NCBI GenBank assembly: GCA_910576535.1
Contig: CAJTKK010000003.1
Span: forward strand, 1 to 64,000
Reading direction: 5' to 3'
DNA from: an uncultured Lachnospiraceae bacterium
GTDB lineage: Bacteria > Bacillota > Clostridia > Lachnospirales > Lachnospiraceae
DNA: 64,000 nucleotides
Below the pieces are notes generated by a model. It saw only the letters and a program-made list of their open reading frames with translations. It was not told the origin of the DNA and searched no databases. The translations under genes were made by a program, and so were the position numbers. This document shows positions 41,716 through 51,366 of the stretch, piece by piece; position 1 is the stretch's first letter; every line of letters begins with the position of its first letter.

Positions 41716-42456
41716 CTATTCCTCCCTGATCAGTTCCCTTTTTAATCTCTTCATTATTTTTTTCTCCAGCCTGGAAATATAAGACTGGGAAATGCCAAGC
41801 AATGTAGCCACTTCTTTTTGGGTCATTTCCTGTCCATCCGGCGTCCCTAAACCGAAACGGAGATTAATGATTGTTTTTTCCCTGTCCGACAATTTATCAA
41901 TCGCTTTTAGCAGAAGCTTTCTTTCCACCTCGTTTTCAATATCACGGTAAATAACGTCTTCATCCGTCCCAAGGATATCCGATAAAAGCAGCTCATTTCC
42001 GTCCCAGTCCACATTCAGCGGTTCATCAATGGATACTTCCAGTTTTGTCTTATTGTTTCTTCTTAAATACATTAAGATTTCATTCTCAATACATCTGGAA
42101 GCGTACGTCGCCAATTTAATGTTTTTCCCGGGGTTAAAGGTGTTAATGGACTTTATCAGGCCAATGGTGCCAATGGATATCAGGTCTTCCACTCCCACGC
42201 CGGTGTTATCAAATTTTTTCGCAATATATACTACTAAGCGGAGATTATGTTCAATTAAAATGGATTTCGCTTCATCCTCATATTCCGTTCCCAGGTCGTT
42301 AATCACTTCATTTTCTTTCTCAGCTTCAAGCGGCGGCGGCAAGACTTCTGTTCCGCCTATGTAATGAATATCCCCCTGTTTGGCCATAAAAAAACCAGGT
42401 TCTTTTTTTATTATTTTAAACTGCACCTTGCCTGGTATTGCCACTTTAAAAATCAT
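41716..42456 (-). CDS. sigE: Mother-cell sigma factor SigE precursor
   Basis: Early mother-cell sigma factor made as inactive pro-SigE. The 246-residue protein has an N-terminal pro-sequence (about 1-27) before the region starting with GGTEVLPPPLE, then sigma-70 region 2 (VEDLISIGTIGLIKSINTF and KLATYASRCIENEILMYLR) and region 4 with the helix-turn-helix QKEVATLLGISQSYISRLEK. AGGAGG precedes the ATG. It follows spoIIGA, its processing protease, by 19 bases, the classic operon arrangement. Confidence 0.97.
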   Translation of the reverse strand: MIFKVAIPGKVQFKIIKKEPGFFMAKQGDIHYIGGTEVLPPPLEAEKENEVINDLGTEYEDEAKSILIEHNLRLVVYIAKKFDNTGVGVEDLISIGTIGLIKSINTFNPGKNIKLATYASRCIENEILMYLRRNNKTKLEVSIDEPLNVDWDGNELLLSDILGTDEDVIYRDIENEVERKLLLKAIDKLSDREKTIINLRFGLGTPDGQEMTQKEVATLLGISQSYISRLEKKIMKRLKRELIREE

Positions 42457-42475
42457 CTATTTTCCCTCCTGAATT

Positions 42476-43270
42476 TTACTTTTGCCCGGTTTTAAATGCT
42501 TCACTCAGCAAATCCGGATGTAATATCATTTGATATCTTCCATTTACAGACACCTTATCTTTACTGATGCCCACAATCACTTTCTGCCAACGTATGTTTT
42601 CTTCCCTGCCTTTTATAATCATCTCAGGGACTTCATATCCTTCCATAATACCATTGCTTCTTCCGATACTATGATATGGGATAGCCTTTAGCTTCTCCGG
42701 TATTTTTATCCCCAAAAGCCTACGGAGGCTTTCCTCTTCTACGACCGACACCGGCCGTCCGCTCACCGGTTCCCGCAGGCTGTTTCCAGTGTCCATCAAT
42801 GCATCCAATTCAATTTCATTTAAACTTCCCCTCAGCCTCACCTTGTAGATACCGGCCGGCTGTCTTTTCCCTGTTTGCGCAACCCACCATGATACCGCTT
42901 GGTATCCAAGCATCCCGCCCCCTAATATGTACCATATTTTCCCTTGCTTTCCCCTTAGAAAAGGCAATGCGGAAAATAAAAATTTCATCATCCCTCCGAA
43001 AATGAAAGCATATACGGACAAATAGCCCGCTGCTTTCCATACCAGTCCTATCCTGTTTAGACGGAAAACGGCGGCGGCAGTCCCTAAACTGAGCGCCATT
43101 GGACCAATATATCTTTTGATCCCCACCGGGATCCCCGGCAGAAATATCCATAGGACAAAAAGCGCCGCCCCTACCGCACTCCCGCCAATGATCCTGAAAC
43201 GCGTGGCAGTACGCTTCATAGATTTGGCTAAGAGTATGTAAAAAAACAAATTCATAACAAAATTTACCAA
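42476..43270 (-). CDS. spoIIGA: SpoIIGA, pro-SigE processing protease (N-terminal start unclear)
   Basis: Membrane aspartic protease that cleaves the SigE pro-sequence. Five N-terminal membrane helices are followed by a soluble domain with the active-site DTGNSLREP and partner residues near GRPVSVVEEE. The listed start is a TTG with no ribosome binding site. Upstream codons in the same frame read EVYVDSLFLV, which looks like genuine N terminus, but the only ATG next to the purine-rich AGGAGG (at 43311-43313) is out of frame by one base. An (AT)4 tract and a T7 tract lie between. Expression may depend on repeat length, frameshifting or a non-ATG start. Confidence 0.85.
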   Translation of the reverse strand: MVNFVMNLFFYILLAKSMKRTATRFRIIGGSAVGAALFVLWIFLPGIPVGIKRYIGPMALSLGTAAAVFRLNRIGLVWKAAGYLSVYAFIFGGMMKFLFSALPFLRGKQGKIWYILGGGMLGYQAVSWWVAQTGKRQPAGIYKVRLRGSLNEIELDALMDTGNSLREPVSGRPVSVVEEESLRRLLGIKIPEKLKAIPYHSIGRSNGIMEGYEVPEMIIKGREENIRWQKVIVGISKDKVSVNGRYQMILHPDLLSEAFKTGQK

Positions 43271-43502
43271 AAAAAGACTGTCAACATAGACTTCATATAT
43301 ATGCTGTTTCCATCCTCCTGCCCGTCACCTCCCTTTAGCAACCATTATATAAACTATTGTCCGCTTTTTTTGTCAAAAAGACGCGCCTTGCCGATGTTAT
43401 TCGCCGCCCGGTTCGACATAGGTGGGGATCCTTTCCTTATAGATGTCCTGCTTTCTTCCGTCAATTTCTGCCTGTTTGGCAAAGAATTTTTTTATAAGGC
43501 AA

Positions 43503-43538
43503 AAAACAGGCAAAAACCAAAAGGTTTCTGCCTGTTTT
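43503..43538 (-). terminator. Terminator of ftsZ
   Basis: AAAACAGGCA and TGCCTGTTTT flank an inner AAACC/GGTTT pair, ending in a T-run on the minus strand (TTTTTTGCC). It lies 25 bases after the ftsZ stop. Confidence 0.85.
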
Positions 43539-43563
43539 CATAAAAATCCATATTTTCAGCTAT

Positions 43564-44763
43564 TTATTTCCTTTGTAGGAAATCCGGTATTTTCAGTGTT
43601 TTCTCTTCTACCGTGCTCCTGATGTCGCCCGGTTTGTTAATGCCTGGAATATTCTTTAAAGGAGCCGTCCCCATATTATTGGGCATAACGCCCAAGGACG
43701 GCGACACTCCCCCTGCCGCCACTCCGGATCCCCTGGAAGGCTTTCCCTGAAGAGATGACGGGGAAATATAACCTGCTTTATATGTAGGAAACGAAGAAGC
43801 CGCTTTTACCGCTACATCCTCCAGCCCTGTTGCAATCACGGTAATCGTGCAAGTATCCGCTTTATTCTCATCGTACATTGCTCCGAAAATAATATTTACC
43901 TCATCCCCTGCAAGACCCTGGACATAATCCGCCGCATCTGCCGCATCTGAAAGAGTAATATCGCCGGATACATTGATAATAACATGAGTCGCACCGGAAA
44001 TCGTTGTCTCCAGAAGCGGGCTTTCCACTGCCATCTTCACTGCTTCGCTAGCCTTATCATCACCCTTGCCATAACCGATGCCGATATGGGCAATGCCCTT
44101 ATCTTTCATTACCGTCTGCACATCCGCAAAATCCAGATTAATGACTGCCGGCACATTGATCAAATCCGTAATCCCCTGTACGGCCTGCTGCAATACTTCA
44201 TCCGCCTTTTTCAGCGCATCCGGCATCGTTGTCCTTCTGTCCACAATTTCCAAAAGTTTATCATTCGGGATAACGATCAGGGTATCCACGTTGTTTTTTA
44301 TCCTTTCAATGCCGTTTAAGGCATTGATCATGCGGGCCTTTGCCTCAAAACGAAAAGGTTTTGTTACTACGCCTACTGTTAAAATCCCCATATCCTTTGC
44401 TATCTTTGCGACTACAGGCGCAGCGCCCGTTCCGGTTCCTCCCCCCATGCCGCAGGTAACAAAAACCATGTCCGACCCTTTTAATGCTGCCGTTATTTCT
44501 TCACTGCTTTCTTCAGCAGCCTTCTCCCCGATTTCCGGTTTTGCCCCGGCCCCGAGGCCTTTGGTCAGCTTTTCCCCTATCTGAAGAAGCTTTGGCGCTT
44601 TGCAGAGCTGCAAAGCCTGCTTGTCCGTATTGATCCCAATAAATTCCACTCCGTCAATACTTTCATCAATCATTCTATTAACAGCATTATTGCCTGCACC
44701 GCCGACTCCTACTACTATAATCTTTGCTGCAGCCTCAGCATCGTTTGTCTTAATCTCAAGCAA
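43564..44763 (-). CDS. ftsZ: Cell division protein FtsZ
   Basis: Tubulin-like GTPase that forms the division ring. The 399-residue protein has nucleotide-binding VGVGGAGNNAVNRM, the tubulin signature GGGTGTGAAPV, the T7 loop NLDFADVQTVM and the conserved C-terminal peptide KIPDFLQRK that binds partner proteins. The start is TTG, seven bases after GGAGG; no ATG is available nearby. It is last in the division cluster, about 150 bases after ftsQ, and ends at its own terminator. Confidence 0.97.
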   Translation of the reverse strand: MLEIKTNDAEAAAKIIVVGVGGAGNNAVNRMIDESIDGVEFIGINTDKQALQLCKAPKLLQIGEKLTKGLGAGAKPEIGEKAAEESSEEITAALKGSDMVFVTCGMGGGTGTGAAPVVAKIAKDMGILTVGVVTKPFRFEAKARMINALNGIERIKNNVDTLIVIPNDKLLEIVDRRTTMPDALKKADEVLQQAVQGITDLINVPAVINLDFADVQTVMKDKGIAHIGIGYGKGDDKASEAVKMAVESPLLETTISGATHVIINVSGDITLSDAADAADYVQGLAGDEVNIIFGAMYDENKADTCTITVIATGLEDVAVKAASSFPTYKAGYISPSSLQGKPSRGSGVAAGGVSPSLGVMPNNMGTAPLKNIPGINKPGDIRSTVEEKTLKIPDFLQRK

Positions 44764-44912
44764 GGTGTATCCTCCTTCTTTATACCTTCTAAACTACTAT
44801 TTCAACTCCCATCAAACTCCTACATGTTATCATATAATTATTTTTCCAAATTAGCAACCTATTTTTCCTTTTTTTCATAGTCTTTTTTTCCCGTTCTCTT
44901 TTTATCTATATT

Positions 44913-46382
44913 CTATTCTTGATGAAATGTTATATTTTTCTTATCTTCTGTATAATTATCCATTTGCAGCGTCCCTTTTTTCCCTTCCAGCTCGGGCAAA
45001 ATGTTTTTCAGACGGATAATTTTCTGGTCAATACCTGAATTCGTGCCTAATGTAACCCTTACATCGCCAAAAAACAACGTCAGGTCATAAGAAGAATCAA
45101 AGAAGATCTTATCTGCCATGATTTCATACTTATTCAAAAGCTGTGTGATGTCCAGAATCCGTTTAAAGATTTCATCGTTTTCCACAGGCAGTAGTTCATT
45201 CAGCACTACATAATCGAATTTTAGCCCAGTCACCTGAGGGATCCCGGAAGTCCTGTTTTCCGAACTTTCCACTACAATTCCGTCCTTGTCAAAATACATA
45301 TATCTGCCAAGATATTCCACATACCCTGCCAAGGCTTTTTCATACACACTGATCCGGATGGTATTAGGCGTAAGGATATGCACGTCCATTTTTTCCACAA
45401 AAGGTATTCCCTCTATCCCTTTATCCTTGTATTTCATGGATAGGTATAAAGAGTTATTCCCATATCTTCCCCCCATTACCATGTTCATCACTTCTTCATT
45501 GGTATAATGGATATTGCCGTCCACAAAAACGGTAGTCACTTCATAAGCAGTGACAATATAATGGTAAATACTAAATATAATCAAAATAAACGCACCGCAC
45601 GTAAAGCCAATCACAATCAGGCTTTTATGCTGGACAAACCATTCCCCGATCCCCGGGCTTTCCTGATAAATATCTTTTCTTTCCTTTTTTTCAGGTTTTG
45701 AATGTGTTTTTGCCTCTTGGTTTTTTTCCTGTTTTTTCTCTTTCCCTTCTTTTTTTTCTGTTTCTTTTTTCTTTTTTTCCGGCTTCCCATCCTCTTTCAT
45801 TGGCAAATCCCCGTTTTTCACCAACTTTAAATTAGGGTTTCCGGGTTTCTTTTTCTTTTTGTTGAGGACGGCTGTTTTTCCGCTCCCGGCCCCCATGCTT
45901 TTACTGTCCGGCGCAGCCGGGATGGCCGCTTTCCGGATGGCCGGTTTCTTTTCAATTTCCCCGCGTTTTTTTTCTTTTATATCTTTCTCTTTTATATCTT
46001 TCTCTTTTATATCTTTTTCTTTTGTATTTCTTTCTTTTCCTGTTTTTTTCTTCCCTTTCGATGCCTTCTTTTCCGTTGGGAATTCCGCTGTCTTTTTTTC
46101 TTTTTCCTGGGGCAGGTTCCCCGTTTTCTGTATGTTTCCCGTTCCTTCCGCTTTTTTATCTGCAGTTTCTTTCTTTTTCCCGGATATTTTTTTTGCGCCT
46201 GCAGTTTTTCCACCCTTCGGGGATCTCTTTTCCGGGCCGGGAACTTTTCCTGTCTTTTCCTCCCCTGCACTCTTTTTATTCTTTTGTTTTATTTCCGGAA
46301 AAGCCGCTTTTGCCCCTTTTCCCGCATCCTGCTTTGTTTCCTGCTTTTTCTCTTGTTTTGTTTCTTTTCCGTTGCCGTCCAT
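44913..46382 (-). CDS. ftsQ: Cell division protein FtsQ/DivIB with a very long charged N-terminal tail
   Basis: Single-pass division protein that links FtsL-FtsB to the wall synthase. The first 245 residues are lysine- and glutamate-rich, including four 15-bp DNA repeats (KEKDI units near 118-138). A transmembrane segment (about 252-275) follows, then a POTRA domain (VFVDGNIHYTNEEV) and the FtsQ fold. Typical FtsQ cytoplasmic parts are far shorter, so this tail is unusual. murA is four bases upstream; ftsZ follows. The tail is low complexity but no frame break is seen. Confidence 0.88.
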   Translation of the reverse strand: MDGNGKETKQEKKQETKQDAGKGAKAAFPEIKQKNKKSAGEEKTGKVPGPEKRSPKGGKTAGAKKISGKKKETADKKAEGTGNIQKTGNLPQEKEKKTAEFPTEKKASKGKKKTGKERNTKEKDIKEKDIKEKDIKEKKRGEIEKKPAIRKAAIPAAPDSKSMGAGSGKTAVLNKKKKKPGNPNLKLVKNGDLPMKEDGKPEKKKKETEKKEGKEKKQEKNQEAKTHSKPEKKERKDIYQESPGIGEWFVQHKSLIVIGFTCGAFILIIFSIYHYIVTAYEVTTVFVDGNIHYTNEEVMNMVMGGRYGNNSLYLSMKYKDKGIEGIPFVEKMDVHILTPNTIRISVYEKALAGYVEYLGRYMYFDKDGIVVESSENRTSGIPQVTGLKFDYVVLNELLPVENDEIFKRILDITQLLNKYEIMADKIFFDSSYDLTLFFGDVRVTLGTNSGIDQKIIRLKNILPELEGKKGTLQMDNYTEDKKNITFHQE

Positions 46383-46386
46383 ATAC

Positions 46387-47637
46387 CTACCCTATATTGA
46401 TATCCGCTCCCAGATTACGCAAATCTTTACAGATATTTTCATATCCTCTTTCAATAAAGTGCCTGTTCTTCACTACGCTTTTCCCTTCCGCAGCCAGCCC
46501 CGCAACTACCAAAGCCGCGCCTCCCCGCAGTTCCTCCGCTTCCACATCCGTCCCTTGTAACTTCTCCACACCGTTTATATAGGCTTTGTTTTGCACCGTT
46601 TTAATTTCCGCGCCCATCCGCTGTAAGTCGCCCACTATCCTAAAACGGTTCTCAAATATACTTTCCTCTATGATACTTTCGCCTCTTGCAAGACATAACG
46701 CAGCCATAAGCGGCGACTGTAAATCAGTGGGAAACCCCGGATGTACCTCGGTTTTCAAATAAGGGACGGCATTTAACTTATGAATTACGTCCAGGCCGAC
46801 GCCCTCCCCGTTGACAGTTACGCAGCCGCCCATTTTTTCCGCTACGGCAAGCAATGCCTTCATCTGCCCCGCCGGGGCATTTTCCAAAAAAATACTTCCG
46901 CCGGCCGCCAAAGCAGCCGTCAGGTAGGTTCCTGCCACAATCCGGTCAGAAGGCACTGTATATTTTGTTTCATGCAGGGCTTTCACCCCTTTTATCACCA
47001 ACCTGCTGCTTCCCACGCCGTCAATATCCGCCCCTGCTTCTTTCAAAAACCCGCAAAGCGCCTCTATTTCCGGTTCCTTTGCCGCATTTTTCAAAACAGT
47101 CGTCCCTTCCGCCGTAACTGCAGCTAAAATAACATTTTCCGTTGCGCCTACGCTGGGAAACGGCAATTCCAGTTCCGTGCCATGCAATTTTTTTGCTTTT
47201 GCCGTAAAAAGCTGATCCTGCTCCCCTATTTCCACTCCCATATCTCTCAGCGCTGATAAATGGATATCAATAGGCCTCCTGCCGATCACGCACCCGCCCG
47301 GATAAGCCATCGCCACTTCCCCCAGCCTTCCTAACACCGCCCCCAAAAGCATAATGGAAGAACGCATTCGGGTTACCGACTCCCCATTCATCCTGCTGTC
47401 ATTCACATGAAAAGCATTGACAGTAACCGTGCTGCCCGCCCAGGAAACCAGGCAGCCCAATTCCTGCAGAAGATTCTGCATATGGCAGACATCCGCAATA
47501 CGCGGGCAATTTTTAATTACGCATGTTCCTTTTACAAGCAATGAAGCCGCCAAAATTGGCAATACCGCATTTTTAGAGCCTTGTATCTTCGTTTCCCCTC
47601 TTAAGAAATTCCCGCCATAAATATAAATAGAATCCAA
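46387..47637 (-). CDS. murA: UDP-N-acetylglucosamine 1-carboxyvinyltransferase
   Basis: First committed step of peptidoglycan synthesis; target of fosfomycin. The 416-residue EPSP-type fold begins with GGNFLRGETKIQGSKNAVLP. The expected active-site Cys region is around 110-120 (YPGGCVIGRRPID), followed by VGATENVILAA and GFPTDLQSPLMAAL. TTG start, four bases after AAGGTGA. It sits inside the division cluster between ftsW and ftsQ, where many Gram-positive clusters carry murG. Confidence 0.95.
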   Translation of the reverse strand: MDSIYIYGGNFLRGETKIQGSKNAVLPILAASLLVKGTCVIKNCPRIADVCHMQNLLQELGCLVSWAGSTVTVNAFHVNDSRMNGESVTRMRSSIMLLGAVLGRLGEVAMAYPGGCVIGRRPIDIHLSALRDMGVEIGEQDQLFTAKAKKLHGTELELPFPSVGATENVILAAVTAEGTTVLKNAAKEPEIEALCGFLKEAGADIDGVGSSRLVIKGVKALHETKYTVPSDRIVAGTYLTAALAAGGSIFLENAPAGQMKALLAVAEKMGGCVTVNGEGVGLDVIHKLNAVPYLKTEVHPGFPTDLQSPLMAALCLARGESIIEESIFENRFRIVGDLQRMGAEIKTVQNKAYINGVEKLQGTDVEAEELRGGAALVVAGLAAEGKSVVKNRHFIERGYENICKDLRNLGADINIG

Positions 47638-47741
47638 TGATTCACCTTCTAAACCATTTTTTAAACGATAACCTATTCTATATATATGGCCGTTTTCTCT
47701 CAGACGTACTTTGTCCCTGCCAAAGAAGCGTTTTTTTCCGG

Positions 47742-48896
47742 TTAAAGGTCTTTTAACCGGATTCCTTTTGCCACGCTTAGGACAAGCCCTATTTCAATCA
47801 GCAAAAACAGGACCGCCGATCCTCCGTAGCTGATAAAAGGAAGGGAAATCCCCGTATTCGGTATCGTATTCGTAACAACGGCGATATTCAGGATGACCTG
47901 AATCGCAATATGCCCCATGACGCCTACCACAAGCAATGCGCCAAATAAATCAGAAGCGTTATTGGCAATTACCATAAACCTCCATATAAGCAAAAGAAAC
48001 ATCAGGATCACCGCTATCGCCCCAAAAAGACCCAGTTCTTCACATATAATGGAAAAGATCATATCATTTTGGGCTTCCGGAAGGAAACCCAGCTTCTGCA
48101 TACTTTGCCCCAAACCCTTTCCAAGAATCCCGCCGGAACCTATGGCATACAACGCCTGCAGCGTCTGAAACCCCTTACCGTTAGCATAAGCTTCCGGATT
48201 CAGCCATGCTAAAATCCGTTCACTTCTAAAGCCCATCCCCTCTGATGAAGCTGCCTGGGAAATAAAAAATACCAAAGCTGCAACCCCAGCCAATCCTCCT
48301 GCGCCGATGATAATGAATTTTTTGTATTCCGGGCTTGCCACAAACAGCATTAAAGCGGCAATCCCAAAAACAATAATTGCAGAACTCATATTATTTGTAA
48401 TACGCCAGATCATAAGGCAAATAGGCATAGGTATCAGAAGAACAGTAAAAAAACCTTTGGTTGTCCGTATTCCCCTGCCCATGCGGCACACCAGGCTGGC
48501 AAGGAACAAAATCATACCCAGCTTTGCCACCTCTGCCGGCTGTAATGTCAGACCCCCGACCCGGATCCATCTGGTTGCCCCGTTAGCTGAGTATTGCAGC
48601 CCTGGGATCAGCACCATAAGAACCATTGCTCCTGACCCGAAATAAGCAAGAGTAGCAAAACGTTCCCAGAAATGATAAGGAATATTAGCTACCACGATCA
48701 TTGCCGCCAGCCCGATCACCGTTGCCATTACCTGTTTTTTTAAATAAAAAGTTGAACCATGCCCCTGCATGTTCGCTTCATAAGAGCTGGTGGAATAAAT
48801 CATCACCAGTCCAAATCCAAGCAAAAACAATACAATAAATAAAAGGCTATAGTCAAAATAATTCTCCGACTGTTTTTTTCTTTTTCTTTCCGCCAC
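47742..48896 (-). CDS. ftsW: FtsW/SpoVE-family lipid II polymerase
   Basis: SEDS glycosyltransferase that polymerises lipid II at the septum. The 384-residue protein has ten predicted membrane helices, with family motifs RWIRVGGLTLQPAEVAKLG, GKGLGQSMQKLGFLPEAQ and the C-terminal ISLPFISYGGSAV. The SEDS catalytic aspartate region is present. GTG start, following GGGAAG. In sporulating relatives a paralogue serves spore cortex; sequence alone cannot decide, and cluster position favours FtsW. Confidence 0.93.
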   Translation of the reverse strand: MAERKRKKQSENYFDYSLLFIVLFLLGFGLVMIYSTSSYEANMQGHGSTFYLKKQVMATVIGLAAMIVVANIPYHFWERFATLAYFGSGAMVLMVLIPGLQYSANGATRWIRVGGLTLQPAEVAKLGMILFLASLVCRMGRGIRTTKGFFTVLLIPMPICLMIWRITNNMSSAIIVFGIAALMLFVASPEYKKFIIIGAGGLAGVAALVFFISQAASSEGMGFRSERILAWLNPEAYANGKGFQTLQALYAIGSGGILGKGLGQSMQKLGFLPEAQNDMIFSIICEELGLFGAIAVILMFLLLIWRFMVIANNASDLFGALLVVGVMGHIAIQVILNIAVVTNTIPNTGISLPFISYGGSAVLFLLIEIGLVLSVAKGIRLKDL

Positions 48897-48921
48897 TTTT
48901 TCTTCCCGCCCCTTTCATTGC

Positions 48922-50277
48922 TTAAAGACTATTCACATAATCTTTAAACTTATTCCCCCTTACTTCGTAATTGGGAAACATTCCCCAGCTTGCACAGGCC
49001 GGGGATAATAACACGGCATCCCCGCTTTGCGCCTTTTCCGTACATATGACAAGCGCCTCTTCAAAGCTTTCCGCCCTGACAATATCGCCCATCCCATGCT
49101 TTCTTGCGCAGGCCTCTATTTTCTCTGCTGTCTGCCCGACTAACACCAGGCACTTTACCTTTCCTTCAAAAGCTTCTATCCAATCATCATACTCGCTTTG
49201 TTTATCATAGCCTCCGCCTATCAATACGGTAGGTTTACTCATGGCACGGATACCCTGGATCGCCGCATCCGGGTTCGTCCCCTTAGAATCATTGTAATAA
49301 TCCACCCCGTTTTTTGTAGCGACGAATTCAATCCTATGTTCTACCGCACGGAATTTGCGGACGGTATCCAGGATCATTTCCATCGGCGCCCCCATATGAT
49401 AGGCAACGGCAATCGCCGCCATTACATTTTCCACGTTGCACATCCCTATAAGCCGCATCTCATGGATATTCATCAGTCTTTTCACTAAGCCGGCTTCCGC
49501 CATATAAATTTCATCCCCGTCCAAATAAATCCCTTCTTCCAGTTTTCTTGCTGAAGAAAAGAATATGACGCGGGCAGGGCATCTTTCCCCGAATTCCCTC
49601 GTATAATTATCTTCGTAATTCAGCACGCATATATTTTCCTTTGTCTGCTGCGCTGCAATTTTTTCTTTTGCCGCCACGTAATTTTCCATGCTGTGATGCC
49701 TGTTCAGATGATCCGGGGTAATATTTAAAATAGCCGATACCACAGGCCGGAAAGACTCTGTGGTTTCCAACTGGAAGCTGCTTACTTCCGCCACAGTCAC
49801 GCTGTCTTCTTTTGTCAAAAGCGCTGTTTCTGTATAAGGGGTTCCTATATTCCCTGCTACATACACTGATGGAAGATATGCCTTCATGATCTGCCCTACC
49901 AGCGTAGTCGTAGTCGTCTTCCCATTCGTCCCAGTAATTGCAGCCAGCCTCCCCTTCGCATACCGGTATCCCAGCTCCAGTTCACCCCAGACAGGAATCC
50001 CCGCCTTTCTCAACCTGGCAACTAATCCGATATCGGCCGGAACCCCGGGGCTTGGCACTGCCAAAGCAATTTCTTCTATTATGCTTTCCGGCAGGCTGCC
50101 GGTATAAACCGCTGCCTGTCTGCCCGCCGGAAGCCTCTCTTGCACCTTTGCCGCTTCCGTCTTTTCATTCTCATCATACAAAACGGGGATGGCTCCTGCT
50201 TCAAAAAGCAGCTTTGCCGCCCCTATTCCGCTGATCCCTGTCCCTATGACCAATACCTTTTTATTCCGAAGTCCCAT
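48922..50277 (-). CDS. murD: UDP-N-acetylmuramoylalanine-D-glutamate ligase
   Basis: Adds D-glutamate to UDP-MurNAc-L-alanine using ATP. The 451-residue protein has the N-terminal Rossmann-like GTGISGIGAAKLL, the ATP-binding AITGTNGKTTTTTLVG, HLNRHHSMENY, YYNDSKGTNPDAAI and a C-terminal ligase domain. GGAGG lies before the chosen ATG; 13 upstream residues of open frame lack a site. 45 bases downstream of mraY. Confidence 0.96.
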   Translation of the reverse strand: MGLRNKKVLVIGTGISGIGAAKLLFEAGAIPVLYDENEKTEAAKVQERLPAGRQAAVYTGSLPESIIEEIALAVPSPGVPADIGLVARLRKAGIPVWGELELGYRYAKGRLAAITGTNGKTTTTTLVGQIMKAYLPSVYVAGNIGTPYTETALLTKEDSVTVAEVSSFQLETTESFRPVVSAILNITPDHLNRHHSMENYVAAKEKIAAQQTKENICVLNYEDNYTREFGERCPARVIFFSSARKLEEGIYLDGDEIYMAEAGLVKRLMNIHEMRLIGMCNVENVMAAIAVAYHMGAPMEMILDTVRKFRAVEHRIEFVATKNGVDYYNDSKGTNPDAAIQGIRAMSKPTVLIGGGYDKQSEYDDWIEAFEGKVKCLVLVGQTAEKIEACARKHGMGDIVRAESFEEALVICTEKAQSGDAVLLSPACASWGMFPNYEVRGNKFKDYVNSL

Positions 50278-50322
50278 AATGCCCCTCCATTGCCGTACGC
50301 AAACAAGCGCAAGCATTCCTTT

Positions 50323-51282
50323 TTAAATCCCTAAGCACATCGCTGCGAGGCACAGCATTGCGGTCACTATCGTAAATACTGCAACCACCCTTGTCTCCGA
50401 CCACCCGCATAATTCAAAATGATGATGGATAGGAGCCATTTTGAAAAACCGCTTTCCTCCGCTTATTTTAAAATATCCAACTTGTATAATCACCGAAACC
50501 ACTTCCACCGCATACACCAGCGCCACGATGGGTATAAACAGCGGCATCTGCAGCATATAAGCCGCAGCCGCCACAAATCCCCCAAGCGCCAGCGAACCGG
50601 TATCGCCCATAAAAACACTTGCAGGATATACATTGAATAGCAAAAAACCTAAAAGAGCGCCCACCACCGCACAGGTGATTGGTTCTATCCCGCTGGATGT
50701 GCCTATGGCAACTGCTGTAAAAAAAGTGGCGATCATTACCGTTACGCTGCTGGCCAGACCATCCAGCCCGTCTGTAAAGTTTGCGCCGTTCACTGTGGCA
50801 ATCACAATAAAAAATAGCATAGGAATATTCAGTATTCCCCAATCTACATATTTCCCCGGCAAAAAAGGAATCTTCATGGCCAAAGACACTTCCGCATAAT
50901 TTGCCATATAATAAGCAAATATCCCAGTCACCAGAATCTGCCCCAGCATCTTCTGCCATGCCCTTAATCCCATGGAACGGTGCAGCACCACTTTTATATA
51001 GTCATCCAGAAAACCGATCAGCCCAAACCCCAATGTGACAAACAGGATCGGCATGATTTTCGGATAATCTTTCATATAAATAACAGATGTCACTGTTACG
51101 CCAATCAGGATAAGAATCCCTCCCATCGTTGGCGTACCGGACTTCTTCAAATGGCTCTTCGGCCCATCATCTCTTTCTGTCTGCCCTACTTTTAGTTTTC
51201 TTAAAAAAGGTATGATCACCGGCCCAAGTATAACGCTTATGGCAAAAGCCACCGCCACGGACATAATTACTACACGACTCAT
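50323..51282 (-). CDS. mraY: Phospho-N-acetylmuramoyl-pentapeptide-transferase
   Basis: Transfers phospho-MurNAc-pentapeptide to undecaprenyl phosphate, making lipid I. The 319-residue protein has ten membrane helices, the conserved SHLKKSGTPTMGGILI, the aspartate cluster LDDYIKV and NFTDGLDGLA, and a C-terminal PIHHHFELCG. Weak purine-rich site before the ATG. Member of the division cluster, 84 bases downstream of the class B PBP. Confidence 0.97.
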   Translation of the reverse strand: MSRVVIMSVAVAFAISVILGPVIIPFLRKLKVGQTERDDGPKSHLKKSGTPTMGGILILIGVTVTSVIYMKDYPKIMPILFVTLGFGLIGFLDDYIKVVLHRSMGLRAWQKMLGQILVTGIFAYYMANYAEVSLAMKIPFLPGKYVDWGILNIPMLFFIVIATVNGANFTDGLDGLASSVTVMIATFFTAVAIGTSSGIEPITCAVVGALLGFLLFNVYPASVFMGDTGSLALGGFVAAAAYMLQMPLFIPIVALVYAVEVVSVIIQVGYFKISGGKRFFKMAPIHHHFELCGWSETRVVAVFTIVTAMLCLAAMCLGI

Positions 51283-51366
51283 CTTCCCATTCCCATCCTT
51301 TCAAAATCAGCATCCCATCCCTTACTGCTGTATCTGCGCCTCCGGCATCCATGCAATCATGGATAC

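Noticed and set aside
45960..46040. CRISPR-like repeat array in ftsQ
   Set aside because: The units are contiguous 15-bp coding repeats without spacers.
45859..46560. Phe/Ser-rich plus-strand open frames over the ftsQ tail
   Set aside because: They arise from lysine-rich codons on the other strand (AAA/AAG read as TTT/CTT).
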